A stretch of 37,079 nt of DNA, taken from contig NZ_JAIBNX010000057.1 of the NCBI RefSeq assembly GCF_026130045.1, positions 2,765 through 39,843 on the forward strand, given 5' to 3'. The notes below the pieces were generated by a model, which was not told the DNA's origin, did not search any database, and saw only the letters and a program-made list of their open reading frames with translations. Of the stretch, positions 1-10,800 are shown one piece after another. Source of the DNA: Micromonospora sp. CPCC 205371. GTDB lineage: Bacteria > Actinomycetota > Actinomycetes > Mycobacteriales > Micromonosporaceae. The translations under genes and the position numbers were made by a program. Position 1 is the stretch's first letter. Each line of letters begins with the position of its first letter.

Positions 1-1
1 G

Positions 2-1162
2 AGCCGGCCGCCCTCGCCCCCCGCGCACCAGCCCAGGGGGAGCACCGGGGCCCCCCGCGCGGCCGACCCCGCGGACGACGTCGGCCGGTTGCTCGCCGAG
101 CGGCCGCGACGGGTTGCCGAGCGGGGCGGCCCGTTGCGGTGGCGGCCGCTGTTCTACCTCGTCTACTCGCGGTTCGACCCAGCTATCCCAGCCGAACCCG
201 TGCTCGCGACCGCTCGGCGGCTGCTCGACGCCGGCGCCGACCCCAACGACGGCTACCTGTTCGACGGCCTGCCGTCGCCGTTCACGCTGCTCACCGGTGT
301 GTTCGGCCACGGCGAGCTGGGCCCGCGCCGCCAGCCCAGCCACCCGTACTGGCAGGAACTGGGCCGGCTGCTGCTTGACGCGGGCGCCGACCCCAACGAC
401 GCCCAGACCCTTTACAACCGCATGTTCTCGCCCGACGACTCGCACCTGGAGTTGCTGTTCGAGTACGGGCTCGGCAGCGGTGACGGTGGCCCATGGAAGG
501 CGCGTATCCCAGAGCTGGCCACGCCCGAGCGGATGCTGCGAGTCCAGCTGCGCTGGGCGGTCGAGCACCATCAGAGCGCCCGGGTGCGGCTGCTGGTCGA
601 GCACGGGGTCGACTTCCGATCGCCATTTGAAGACGGCGGGCCCGCGTGGAGCCCCGGTGACGGCCGGACGCCGGTGGAACTGGCCCAGGTCAACGGCGAC
701 ACCGAGATCGCCGACTACCTCGTCGCGCAGGGCGCCACACCGCCCGGCCCCGACCCCGTGCGCGAGCTGATAGCCGCGGCGTTCCGGGCGGACCGGTCCA
801 CAGTAGACGAAATCCGTGCCGCGCATCCCGGCGCCGTGGCGGATGCCCGCCGGGACCGTCCCGGGCTCGTCGTGTGGGCCGCCACCCAGGCTCCTATCGA
901 GACGGTCGCGCTGCTGGTGGAGCTAGGCTTCGACGTGAACGCCTACGGGCGTGGCGACGCGCCCGTCGAAGAGGCATGGGAGACCGCACTGCACCAGAGT
1001 GCGGCGAACGGAAACGTCGAGCTGACCCGCCGTCTGCTGGACCTGGGCGCCGACCCCGACCTTCGTGACCGGCGCTTCGACGCGACCCCGCTGGACTGGG
1101 CCAGGCACCTCCACCAGCCGTGGACCGCCGCACTGCTAGAACCCGTGACGGCAGCGGGATGA
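2..1162 (+). CDS. Ankyrin-repeat protein, 3' part (5' end outside window)
   Basis: The frame is open from the first base, and ankyrin-like sequence (AADPADDVGRLLAERP) precedes the first in-frame start (TTG at 89). The true start therefore lies upstream and the gene is partial. Ankyrin signatures recur, such as RRLLDAGADPND, RLLLDAGADPND, RLLVEHGVDF and RRLLDLGADPDLRD. The motif SPFTLLTGVFGHGELGPRRQP is typical of an actinobacterial ankyrin family of about 480 residues, normally cytoplasmic and of unknown partner. No signal peptide or membrane segment is visible in the part seen. The residues encoded before about position 60 are Pro/Arg-rich and unlike the family, so a frameshift or divergence there cannot be excluded. 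The gene ends 47 bases before the GH92 gene and may be transcribed separately. Confidence 0.8.
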   Translation, partial: SRPPSPPAHQPRGSTGAPRAADPADDVGRLLAERPRRVAERGGPLRWRPLFYLVYSRFDPAIPAEPVLATARRLLDAGADPNDGYLFDGLPSPFTLLTGVFGHGELGPRRQPSHPYWQELGRLLLDAGADPNDAQTLYNRMFSPDDSHLELLFEYGLGSGDGGPWKARIPELATPERMLRVQLRWAVEHHQSARVRLLVEHGVDFRSPFEDGGPAWSPGDGRTPVELAQVNGDTEIADYLVAQGATPPGPDPVRELIAAAFRADRSTVDEIRAAHPGAVADARRDRPGLVVWAATQAPIETVALLVELGFDVNAYGRGDAPVEEAWETALHQSAANGNVELTRRLLDLGADPDLRDRRFDATPLDWARHLHQPWTAALLEPVTAAG

Positions 1163-1209
1163 AGCAGAAGTGAAGCATTTTTGAAAGGGCCTGAGCTGAC
1201 ACTCAGCCG

Positions 1210-4200
1210 ATGAGGCTGATAGCGCCGGTCCTGCTCGCCGGAGTCGCGGCGATCTTCCCGATCGCTCCGGCCGCGCCGGCGAGCGCGGCGGTTGCCGACC
1301 CCGCGGCGCTGGTCAACCCGATGATCGGGACGGCGGCCGGCGGGAACACGTTTCCGGGGCCGAGCGTGCCGTTCGGGATGCTGCAATGGGGGCCGGAATC
1401 GTCTCCGACCCGCTACGGCGGCGGATACGGGTACGAGGCGACGGCCATCGCCGGTTTCGGGCTGAACCGGATGAGCGGCCCCGGCTGCCCGGCGTACGGT
1501 GACGTGCCGTTCCTGCCGGTCGCCGGCGCGGTGCCGGCTGACAAGAACGCGGCGACGGTCGGGCTGAACCACGCCAACGAGTCGGCCACCGCGGGGAGCT
1601 ACGCGCTGACGCTGGCGAGCGGCGTGCGGACCGAGCTCACCACGGCGAAGCGGTCCGCGCTCGGCCAGTTCACGTTCCCGGCCGAGCAGGCGGCGACGCT
1701 GCTGCTCAAGGCGGCCGGTGGCGCGGCGGTGTCGGGCGCGAGCATCGCCGCGACCGGGACGGCGGAGGTGACCGGGACCGTCGACAATGGCGCGTTCTGC
1801 GCCGCCGGCAACCGCTACCGGGTCCACTTCGCGGCGGCCTTCGACCGGCCGTTCACGTCCGCGGTGAAGTGGGCGCCGCCGGCCGGTGTGTCCGGTGACG
1901 GTGGGATCGCGCTGTCGTTCCCCGCGGGCAGCGTCGTGCGGGCGCGGGTGGGGATCTCGTACGTCAGCGTCGCGAACGCCCGGCTGAACAGGGACACCGT
2001 CGCCGGCTTCGACCTGGCCACCATGCGCACGGCCGCCAAGGCCGAGTGGAACGCGCTGCTGTCCCGCATCCAGGTGACCGGCGGCACCGCCAACCAGCAG
2101 GTGATGTTCTATACCGCGCTCTATCACGCGCTGCTGCACCCGAACGTGTTCGGTGACGTCAACCGCCAGTACCGTGGCTTCGACGGTGTCGTGCGCACAT
2201 TGCCGGCCGGCCAAGGCGAGCAGTACGCGAACTTCTCCGGTTGGGACGTGTACCGCACGCAAACGCAGCTGGCGTCGCTGCTGGCGCCCGGCGTGATGTC
2301 AGACTTCGTGACCTCGATGCTCAACGGCTTCGACCAGTCCGGGCGGCTGCCGAAGTGGTCGGTCGCCAACGACGAGTCGTACATCATGGTCGGTGACCCT
2401 GCGCTGCCAGCGATCGCGTCGGCGTACGCGTTCGGCGCGCGCGGCTTCGACACCGCCCGGGCGCTGCGGGCGATGGTGACGCAGGCGTCCCGCCCCGGCA
2501 ACGCCCGCCCCGGCAACGTGTACCTGGACAACCGCGGGTACCTGCCGGTCGACGGCGGGTACGGCTGCTGCGGCGCGTACGGCTTCACCTCGACGTCGTT
2601 GGAGTACAACATCGCGGACGCCGCCCTGGCCGCCTTCGCGCGGTCGCAGGGCGACGAGGCCACGCACGCCAGGTTCGCCGAGCGCGCCCAGGGCTGGCAA
2701 CACATGCTGCACCCGTACAGCGGTTTCATCCAGCCACGGCTGGCGAGCGGGGCGTGGAAGGCCGACTTCGACCCGGTCCGCTACGACTACGTCGAATGGG
2801 CCGAGGGGAACGCGTGGAAGTACACGCCTATGGTGCCGTTCAACCCGCGCGGGCTCATCCGCGCCAAGGGCGGCAACGCGGCGATGGTGTCCTACCTGGA
2901 CACCCACCTCGCCGAGCTCAACGTGATCGAGGGCCCGCACGCGTGGATGGGCAACGAACTGTCCTTCGGCACGCCCTGGCTCTACAACTGGGCCGGCGCG
3001 CCGCACAAGACGCAGGCGGTCGTCCGGCGCATCCACGACGAGCTGTACCGCAACGCACCCGGTGGCCTGCCGGGCAACGACGACCTCGGCGCGCTGTCGG
3101 CCTGGTACGCCCTCTCCGCACTCGGCATCTACCCGGCCATCCCCGGAACCGCCGACCTGACCGTGACCGGACCGACGTTCACCCGAGCCGACATCACGCT
3201 TCCGAACGGGCGCACCCTCACCCTTGACGCCCCCGCCGCGGCCGCCAACCGCCCATACATCCAGTCCATGACCCTGGACGGGGCGGCGTGGAACAAGGCG
3301 TACCTACCACCGTCCGTACTCACCGACGGTGGCACCGTCCACTTCGAACTCGCCGCGACCCCGAACGCCGGCTGGGCCGCCACAGCCGACGCCGCACCGC
3401 CGTCGTACGGGGCGAACGCCGCCGCGGCGGCCAACAACCAGGGTGTGTCCTCCGACGGTGCGGCCGGCCAGAGCGACTTCGACGGCTGGGGCACCGGGTA
3501 CTCCCTCCAGGCGCTCGTCGCGGCCGGTGTCGTGCCCGGCAGCCCGGTGACGCCTGGCGGGGTCGCCTACACCTGGCCGAATGTCCACCATGGACAGCCA
3601 AACAACGTGGTGGCCGCCGGGCAACGCCTGACCGTCGCGAGCCCGCCCGGAGCCACGCGCCTCGGGCTGCTCGGCAGCGCCGAGGGCAACTCGGACGGCG
3701 CCTCGGGCACGCTCACCGTCCACTACAGCGACGGCAGCACCGGCACCGCGAGCGTCGGGTTCTCCGACTGGACCCTCGGCGGCGCCACCGCCGCGATGCG
3801 CCCCGACAACATCGTCGCCGCCCAGATGCCGTACCGCAACGACCTCTGGGGGCAGCCGCACTCCGTGACCACCTACCTGTTCTCCACGAGCGTCCCGGTC
3901 GACCCGGCTCGCACCGTCGTCGGCGTGACGCTGCCCTCGCCCCAAGCCGGGCGGATGCACGTGTTCGCCGTCGGCTTCGGCGGCCACCGCACCAACGCCG
4001 GCATCAGCGACGACACCTACATCGGCGGCGGTGACTTCGACGGCACCGGCACCAGCTACTCGCGCCAGGCGCTCGCCAGCGCCGGACTCACGCCGGGCGC
4101 GGCGATCGACCACGCCGGCGTTACGTACCGGTGGCCGGACACCCAACCGGGCGAGCGCGACAACACCGTCGCCGCCGGCCAGACCATCCCGCTCGCACCG

Positions 4201-4545
4201 GTCGCCGGCGCCACCAAGGTCGGGCTGCTCGGCGCGGCCGACGGCTGGGGATCTTCCGGAACGGCCACCATCGACTACACCGACGGCACCCGGCAGCAGG
4301 TCGCGCTCGGCTTCACCGACTGGACCCGCGCGAACGGCCAGGTGCCGGTGCAGCACGGAAACACGGTCGCGGCGCAGATGCCGTACCGCAACTTCACGAT
4401 CTGGGGCGGCGGCCGCGACCCCATACCGACGTACGTGTTCGCCGCGACGTTCCCGCTGAGTCCGGGAAAGACCATCCAGGCCATAACCCTGCCAGCGACC
4501 ACCAATGGCGGGCGGATGCACATATTCGCCGCCGGGACGGGATGA
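1210..4545 (+). CDS. Secreted GH92-family alpha-mannosidase with two C-terminal repeat domains
   Basis: The 1111-residue product starts with a Sec signal (MRLIAPVLLAGVAAIF, cleavage probably after ASA near residue 26). The GH92 catalytic region follows at about residues 33-720. Its hallmarks are the N-terminal motif VNPMIGTAAGGNTFPGPSVP, GWDVYRTQ, EGNAWKY (Glu532, expected general acid) and PGNDDLGALSAWY (Asp624/Asp625, expected calcium-dependent base region). GH92 enzymes are calcium-dependent exo-alpha-mannosidases acting on glycans or mannose caps. After it come two similar modules of about 180 residues (roughly 750-925 and 935-1111) sharing the pattern YSxQAL-AG-PG and QMPYRN, probably beta-sandwich accessory domains. 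ATG 1210 places the signal peptide correctly, but no strong Shine-Dalgarno is seen. A short imperfect inverted repeat (CTGAG/CTCAG) sits directly before the start. This is the first gene of a four-gene unit, with only 3 bases to the next. Confidence 0.93.
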   Translation: MRLIAPVLLAGVAAIFPIAPAAPASAAVADPAALVNPMIGTAAGGNTFPGPSVPFGMLQWGPESSPTRYGGGYGYEATAIAGFGLNRMSGPGCPAYGDVPFLPVAGAVPADKNAATVGLNHANESATAGSYALTLASGVRTELTTAKRSALGQFTFPAEQAATLLLKAAGGAAVSGASIAATGTAEVTGTVDNGAFCAAGNRYRVHFAAAFDRPFTSAVKWAPPAGVSGDGGIALSFPAGSVVRARVGISYVSVANARLNRDTVAGFDLATMRTAAKAEWNALLSRIQVTGGTANQQVMFYTALYHALLHPNVFGDVNRQYRGFDGVVRTLPAGQGEQYANFSGWDVYRTQTQLASLLAPGVMSDFVTSMLNGFDQSGRLPKWSVANDESYIMVGDPALPAIASAYAFGARGFDTARALRAMVTQASRPGNARPGNVYLDNRGYLPVDGGYGCCGAYGFTSTSLEYNIADAALAAFARSQGDEATHARFAERAQGWQHMLHPYSGFIQPRLASGAWKADFDPVRYDYVEWAEGNAWKYTPMVPFNPRGLIRAKGGNAAMVSYLDTHLAELNVIEGPHAWMGNELSFGTPWLYNWAGAPHKTQAVVRRIHDELYRNAPGGLPGNDDLGALSAWYALSALGIYPAIPGTADLTVTGPTFTRADITLPNGRTLTLDAPAAAANRPYIQSMTLDGAAWNKAYLPPSVLTDGGTVHFELAATPNAGWAATADAAPPSYGANAAAAANNQGVSSDGAAGQSDFDGWGTGYSLQALVAAGVVPGSPVTPGGVAYTWPNVHHGQPNNVVAAGQRLTVASPPGATRLGLLGSAEGNSDGASGTLTVHYSDGSTGTASVGFSDWTLGGATAAMRPDNIVAAQMPYRNDLWGQPHSVTTYLFSTSVPVDPARTVVGVTLPSPQAGRMHVFAVGFGGHRTNAGISDDTYIGGGDFDGTGTSYSRQALASAGLTPGAAIDHAGVTYRWPDTQPGERDNTVAAGQTIPLAPVAGATKVGLLGAADGWGSSGTATIDYTDGTRQQVALGFTDWTRANGQVPVQHGNTVAAQMPYRNFTIWGGGRDPIPTYVFAATFPLSPGKTIQAITLPATTNGGRMHIFAAGTG

Positions 4546-4548
4546 GCG

Positions 4549-7476
4549 ATGCGTACACCCTTGGCCCTGCTCCTCGTGGCGGCGGGGCTCGCGGTACCGG
4601 CCACCGCGCCGGCGTCGCCTTCCGTGGCGGCCGAGCCCGCCACCGTGACCCGCGCGGTCGGCTGGGACACCTACCGCCGGCTCGACCTGCTGCCGTACCT
4701 GCCTCGCGACGGCGAGACCCGCCAGTTCTCCAGCTTCGACCGCACCGGAGCCAATGACAGCGACGGCTTCAACGGCCGGTACACCTGCCGGCGCACCACC
4801 GTGGACGGCTGCGTGATCGCCGAGGACGCGGGCGCGGGGGAGATCGGCTCGATGTGGTTCACCTGGGACTGGGGGAACGTCAGCGGGTACGGGCGGATGA
4901 AGGTCGAGCTCGACGGCCGGACCGTCCTTTCCGCCGCGGTACAGGACGTGGTCAACGGCGCGCTAGGTGCGCCGTTCGTGCATCCGCTCGTGGCCAACGC
5001 GAGCCAGAGCTCCGGAGGCGTCTACATCAAGGTGCCGATGCCGTACCGGTCGTCGATGCGCGTGACGGTGCAGAACAACCCGGGCTTCTACCACCTGTCG
5101 TACCGGCACTTCCCCGACCCGGAGGGTGTTACGACATTCGACCCGGCGGACCGCGCCGACGACGTACTGGCCATGCTCCGCGCCGCCGGCACCACCGACC
5201 CCAAACCGGCCCGCCCCGGACACGTCGTCGTGCCAGGACCCATCAACCTGGCCCCGGGTGAGCAGAGCGTGCTCGCCAACCCGAGCGCGTCGGGAGTCAT
5301 CAGCGCTCTGTCGATCGGTCTGCCGCAGGTCACCGGTCACGGCGCGGCCCACGACGAGGTGCTCTCCAAGACCCGACTGCGGATCGCCTTCGATGGGCGC
5401 ACCACCGTGGACGCGCCGATCGGTGAGTTCTTCGGGTCCGGGCTCGGGGCGTACTCCGTGCGCTCGCTGCTGTTCGCGACCAACCCTGCCAGCGGCGTCA
5501 GTCTCAGCTCGTGGTGGCCCATGCCCTATGCGCGGAACGCGCGCGTCACGCTCGTCAACGGCAGCAGCCAGCGGCTCACCAACGTCCGGGCCTCGGTGAC
5601 CGTGTCGTCGGATCCACAATGGGCGGCCGCGCTGTCTCCGGACGGCGATGCCGGCTACTTCACCGCGCTGTCCCGGAGCGCCGACGTCGACTACGGCGCA
5701 GACTGGATCTTCGCCGAGCAGGGTGGCCGCGGCAAGCTCGTCGGCGTCTCACACACCATGAAGAGCAAGGACAATGGCGACTGGGCTCGTACCTACCTGG
5801 AAGGCGACGAGCGGATCTACGTCGACGGCAGCCGGACTCCACAGTGGCACGGCACCGGCACCGAGGACTTCTACGAGGGCGGCTGGTACTTCAACTACGG
5901 CCCGTTCAGCGCGCCGCTCAACGGCCACAGCGCGCACGAGGACGTGGCCAACAACTGCCAGTTCAAGTGCGACGCCGCCTACCGCATCCTGCTCAGCGAG
6001 GCCGTGCCGTACCAGACTCACCTGCGCTTCGGGATCGAGCACGGCTTCACCAACTTCCAGCCAGCCGAGTACGGCTCGACCACCTTTCTGTACCAGAAGG
6101 CGAGCCGCGGCGCCCGGTTGACCGACTCGCTGGACGTCGGTGACGCCGCCGCCCGCACCGCGCACAGCTACGCCGAAGCCGGTGCCGCCACCCAGAGCGA
6201 CCTCAACACGGTGTTCGAGGGCGACCACGACGACGTGACGGTCGCCGACCAGGTCAGGTCCACGAGTTCGGCGGTCACGTTCCGGATGGCGGTCGCCCCG
6301 GACAACCGCGGCGTTACCCTGCGTCGCGTCTCCGACCAGCACAACGCCTACCAGGCGGCCCGGGTCCTCGTCGACAATGTGGCGGTCGGAGTGTGGTCGC
6401 AGCCGTTGAACAACACGGTCCAACGGTGGCTGGAAGATAGTTTCCCACTGCCGGCCAGCGCTACGGCTGGCAAGTCCGCCATCACCGTGCGGCTGGAGCC
6501 ACAGTCGGGGTCGCCAGCGTGGACGGCCGCCCGCTACGCGGCGGTCTCCGCGGTGCCGCCGGTACGTGCCAGGTCGGCGGGCGGCACCGACGTTGACGGC
6601 GACGGCCGTGACGACGTGCTGGCGTTCAACCAGGGCCGGGTCGAGGTGGCCCTGTCGGCCGGCGGCGCGTTCGGTCCGAAGTCGACCTGGCACGGAAACT
6701 TCCCGTCACCAGCCGGGCGGTGGCTGAGCGGCGACTTCGACGGCGACGGCCGCGACGACGTCCTCTCCGTCGGCCAGCCGGCGGTCGACGTGGCGCTGTC
6801 GACCGGCGGCGCGTTCGCGGCGACGACCCGATGGCACGACAACCTTGCCCAACCTGGCGGCTGGCTCCTGACCGGCGACGTCGACGGCGATGGCCGCGAC
6901 GACGTCATCACCGCCAATCAGGGCGCACAGGTCGACGTGGCCCTCTCGACAGGCACCTCGTTCGGCACACCGTCCCGATGGCACGACTTCTTCGCCCCGG
7001 CCGGCGAGACGCCGGCGGTGGCCGACGTCGACGGCGACGGCCGCGAAGACCTCGTCACCTTCACCCACCAGTCGCCCTGGGCCGTGGTCTACGTGGCCCT
7101 GTCGACGGGGACGTCCTTCGCACCATCGCAGCGGTGGCACGACTACTTCGCCCCGGCCGGCGAGACGCCTCGAACCGGTGACGTCGACGGCGACGGCCTG
7201 GCCGACATCATCACCTTCACGCAGAACGCCGACGCGGACGTCTACATCGCACTGTCCACAGGCAGATCCTTCGGTCCCGGAATCCGGTGGCACGACAACT
7301 TCGCCCCGCCCGGCCAGCTCCCGCATGCCGGCGACTTCGACGGCAACGGACTCGCCGACATCGTGGCCTTCACCCTGGCGTCGGATGTTTGGGTCTCGCC
7401 CTCCACCGGGTGGATGTTCGGGTTCGGAGGGTTCTGGCACACCGACTTCGGCCTCCCCGCCGACGCGGTCCTCTGA
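4549..7476 (+). CDS. Secreted GH172 (DUF2961) glycoside hydrolase with FG-GAP repeats
   Basis: The 975-residue product has a signal peptide (MRTPLALLLVAAGLAVPATAPA). A DUF2961/GH172 catalytic domain lies at about residues 38-470, with QFSSFDRTGANDSDGFNGRY, CVIAEDAGAGEIGSMWFTWD and the signature GTGTEDFYEGGWYF (435-448), which carries a conserved Glu. Known GH172 members include exo-acting D-arabinofuranosidases and alpha-D-fructofuranosidase-type enzymes that use a pair of Glu residues. A jelly-roll-like segment follows to about residue 670. Six FG-GAP/VCBS-type repeats with calcium-loop motifs DVDGDGRDDV, DFDGDGRDDV and DFDGNGLADI occupy about 680-975 and should form a beta-propeller. The start is 3 bases after the GH92 stop, and the stop overlaps the next start (TGATG), so co-translation is likely. 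Exact substrate is not decided by sequence; D-arabinan is favoured by context only. Confidence 0.92.
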   Translation: MRTPLALLLVAAGLAVPATAPASPSVAAEPATVTRAVGWDTYRRLDLLPYLPRDGETRQFSSFDRTGANDSDGFNGRYTCRRTTVDGCVIAEDAGAGEIGSMWFTWDWGNVSGYGRMKVELDGRTVLSAAVQDVVNGALGAPFVHPLVANASQSSGGVYIKVPMPYRSSMRVTVQNNPGFYHLSYRHFPDPEGVTTFDPADRADDVLAMLRAAGTTDPKPARPGHVVVPGPINLAPGEQSVLANPSASGVISALSIGLPQVTGHGAAHDEVLSKTRLRIAFDGRTTVDAPIGEFFGSGLGAYSVRSLLFATNPASGVSLSSWWPMPYARNARVTLVNGSSQRLTNVRASVTVSSDPQWAAALSPDGDAGYFTALSRSADVDYGADWIFAEQGGRGKLVGVSHTMKSKDNGDWARTYLEGDERIYVDGSRTPQWHGTGTEDFYEGGWYFNYGPFSAPLNGHSAHEDVANNCQFKCDAAYRILLSEAVPYQTHLRFGIEHGFTNFQPAEYGSTTFLYQKASRGARLTDSLDVGDAAARTAHSYAEAGAATQSDLNTVFEGDHDDVTVADQVRSTSSAVTFRMAVAPDNRGVTLRRVSDQHNAYQAARVLVDNVAVGVWSQPLNNTVQRWLEDSFPLPASATAGKSAITVRLEPQSGSPAWTAARYAAVSAVPPVRARSAGGTDVDGDGRDDVLAFNQGRVEVALSAGGAFGPKSTWHGNFPSPAGRWLSGDFDGDGRDDVLSVGQPAVDVALSTGGAFAATTRWHDNLAQPGGWLLTGDVDGDGRDDVITANQGAQVDVALSTGTSFGTPSRWHDFFAPAGETPAVADVDGDGREDLVTFTHQSPWAVVYVALSTGTSFAPSQRWHDYFAPAGETPRTGDVDGDGLADIITFTQNADADVYIALSTGRSFGPGIRWHDNFAPPGQLPHAGDFDGNGLADIVAFTLASDVWVSPSTGWMFGFGGFWHTDFGLPADAVL

Positions 7477-7859
7477 TGGGCGCGCTCTGGCTCGGGCGCC
7501 GGCGGCTGCGTGAGCGATACCTGACCCTCGCCAGGCGCCTGGGCATCGACCGGGAAACCACGATCAGCGTGAACTTCAGCGGGGGAGGGCTGGCAACGCC
7601 CCAGTTGGCCATCGTGTCGTTGTGGCCCGGCACGCCCGAGGCGGTCGTCGAGTCGATCACCGCGAGCGTGAGCCCGGCCGGATACACGGTGTTGAACCCG
7701 TGGCTGCCGGAGGCGCCCGTCGGCCGGCTGACCTTCCGGGCCCCGCCCGGGGAGGGCCTGCCACCCCTGGGTGTCCTGATCTACGGCCCCGGCCAAACCA
7801 TCCAAGGCACCGACGTCGTGGTTCCGCCCGCGACAACGGGACTGCGGTTCCAGCTCTGA
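7476..7859 (+). CDS. Small protein of unknown function, coupled to the GH172 gene
   Basis: This 127-residue protein begins MGALWLGRRRLRERYLTLAR. I chose ATG 7476 because it forms a TGATG overlap with the GH172 stop; a longer in-frame extension upstream is a shadow of the GH172 gene. The N-terminus is basic and helical. The rest looks like an alternating beta fold, with VNFSGGGLATPQLAIVSLWPGTPE and VGRLTFRAPPGEGLPPLG. No signal peptide or membrane helix is visible, which is odd between genes for large exported proteins. I do not recognise a family. It could be a cytoplasmic accessory factor, or a protein exported with a partner. Its stop codon is embedded in the Shine-Dalgarno of the next gene (TGAGGAG). 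Confidence 0.72.
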   Translation: MGALWLGRRRLRERYLTLARRLGIDRETTISVNFSGGGLATPQLAIVSLWPGTPEAVVESITASVSPAGYTVLNPWLPEAPVGRLTFRAPPGEGLPPLGVLIYGPGQTIQGTDVVVPPATTGLRFQL

Positions 7860-7869
7860 GGAGACAGCT

Positions 7870-10800
7870 ATGCGGCACAACAGCCAGGCACGCTCGCTGA
7901 CCGCGATAGCGGTGGTCCTGCTAGTCGTCGGCGCGCTGCTCTCGGTGCCGGTGCGCAAGGCGACCGCCGACGTTCCGTGCCCGAACTATCTCCTGCTCGG
8001 GTCGCGTGGCTCCGGCCAGGCTCCCCCCGGAACGGAAGGCGACCTGAACGATGGGCTTGGTCAGGAGGTGGCGCAATTCCGCAACGAGTTCCAAGCTCTC
8101 CTACCAGCCGGCCGCACGTTCGGCGTCAAAGCGAACACCTACAAGGCGGTCGCGGTTTCGGGGAAATCGCAATACAACAAGGAATGGTGGCTCTGGAACC
8201 TGTTCACCGCCCGTTGGGCGATACCCAGTCCCTACCACATGTCCGTCGCGGAAGGCATGGGGTGGCTGGCCGCCGAGGTGGACGAGGCCATCAACCTCTG
8301 CGCGAGTTCCGGGACCCGGATACTGCTGGCTGGGTACAGCCAAGGGGCGCAGGTGACCGGGAACGCCTACCAGGCTCTGAGCGCCGCACAGCGGGACCAT
8401 GTGTGGGGCGTGGTGCTGATCGCCGACCCCCGCTTCAACGGATCCGATGGCACGGCCAACGCCGGCTCGTACAGCCCACGCCGTAGCGGGGCGGTGCGCG
8501 AGCTGGCGACTCCGCATCAGAAGGGCCGGCCGGAGTTTCCGGCAGACAGCAACGGCCGGGTGCTGTCGTACTGCCTCGCCCGAGATCCTGTCTGTCAGGG
8601 CTTGTTCAGCTTCCGCAATAGCGGCATGGAGCTGTCCACGCCCGCACAGCACACCAACTATCACCTCGTGGGTGACGACTGCAGTCCGCAGACATATCCA
8701 CAGCGGGCCGCCGCCTACTTCGCATTCCGGGCCGGCAACCAACGGGTATCCAGCGGACCGGTGGCGAGGCTCACCTCGGTGGAGGACGCGGCTCGGGGCA
8801 GGCAGGTGGAGATCTCCGCGGCGGGCTCGTGTGAGCAGGCCGGCCGCCCGGTCACCTATCGATGGGACCTGGACGGAAGCGGCGCCTACGCCACCGACAC
8901 CGGCAGCCACCCGGAGCTGACCACGTCGTTCGGTAGCAACGGTGCGCATCAGGTGTCGGTGCGGGTCACCAACGACCAGGGCCAGACATCGACTGCCACG
9001 ACCACCGTAAACGTCAGCGACCCGGGCGAGTACACCGACGTGCCGTCGGCACCGACCAATGTGGTCAGTACACCGGCACCCGACGGCACCTCCGCCACCC
9101 TCACCTGGGACCCGCCGGCGTCCGGTCCACCGGCTGAGGCTTATCTGATCTACACCAGTGACGGGTTCCCGCTGGAGGACGTCCAGCCCGGTGCGGCGCG
9201 GTCGGTCACCATTCCGGAAGGGTTCCTAGGACTCGAACTGCAAGTGATGGCGGTGAACCGGGTCGGCATCGGGCCGCCGTCCGATCCAGTCACGGTGCAT
9301 CCGGCGTGGCCGCCGGGACAGCCCGGCTCGGCGGCCTCGTGCGGCCCGCTTAACACGATGTTCAACACGTACGGGAACACGGGTGGACGCTGGTCGGGTG
9401 CGGACTCCACGGGCTCGGTGAAGCTGCCGGACGGCCGCACGGCGTGGCTGTTCTCGGACACGTTCCTGGGCACCGTGAACGCCGACTACAGCCGGCCGGC
9501 GTCCACGCCGTTCATCCACAACTCGATCGTGGTGCAGAACGGCACCTCCCTGACCACGCTGACCGGTGGCACCGCCGCCGCGCCGAAGTCGCTCGTCGGC
9601 GCTGAAACCGACTCGGAGCCTGGGGACCTGGGCTGGTGGGTCGGTGACGGCAGGGTGAATGGCTCGACGCTGCAGGTCTTTTACCACCACTACAAATCCG
9701 GTGGCGGGGGAGCGCTGGACTACGTGCCGCAGGGCACTGGCATCGCCACCTTCTCCCTGCCCTCGCTAACCTTGCAAAGGCTCGTGCCGCTGGGCAACAA
9801 TCCGCAGATCGACTGGGGAGCGGCGCTGGTCAACGGCAACGACGGCTTCACGTACATCTACGGCGTCGAGGCGGCCGATGGCGCCAAGCATTTGCGCATC
9901 GCTAGGGCACCCAGCGGCAGCCTGCTCGGCCCGGTCGACGCACCAACCCAGGAATGGACGTACTGGACGGGTAACCCGGACGGCGAAAACAGCGGCTGGG
10001 CCACAGACGAGAACGACGGCGCGCGGGTCATGACCGGTGTGGGCAACGGCTTCAGCGTGAAGTATCTCAACGGCCGGTATGTCTTGGTCACCATCGACAG
10101 CGACCGGACGTTCAGCCGCAGCGTGTTCGCCTACTTCGCGGACAAGCCGACCGGTCCCTTCGGCCGGCAGACCTGGCTGTACGACGCCCCGGAGGCGACC
10201 GGCTCGCGCATCGCCTACGACGCCCGGCTGCACCCGGAGCAGAGCTGCAACGGCAGCAACATCGTCATCTCGTACAACGTCAACTCGCTCGACAACGCCG
10301 AGAACTACGCCGACGCCCGCATCTACCGGCCACGGTTCATCGTGGCCACCCTGCCCGCCGCACCGGACGTGTCAAGCCTGCCGGGTCCGCCCACCGATCT
10401 GGCCGCGACGGTGGACACCGACGCGCGCGTTAGCCTTTCCTGGAAAGCGCCGACCGGACCGAACAACACCAACCTCACCTACCAGGTCTACCAGCGGGCG
10501 GCCTCCGCCGGTCATACGCAGTACACCCCGGTGCCCGGCACCGCCACGACAGCCACCAGCGCGACTGTCGGGATCGTCGACGGTGGCGTGTACAACTACC
10601 GCGTGACCGCCCGCAACACCGCCGGAGAGGGGTCTCCCTCGCAGATGGTCTCGGTAGAGGTGGACGTCCCTCCACCGGCGGCGGCTCCGTCCAACGTGAG
10701 GGCGCGGACCATTCCGAACGGTGACATCGGACTGTCCTGGACCTCGGTGCCAGGGGCCGGTTGGGTCAACTATCGCGTCTATCAAAAGGACCAGGCGACG

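Noticed and set aside
943-2262. Long minus-strand frame opposite the GH92 gene
   Set aside because: Arg/Gly/Val-rich shadow of a strongly supported gene; such antisense frames are normal in high-GC DNA.
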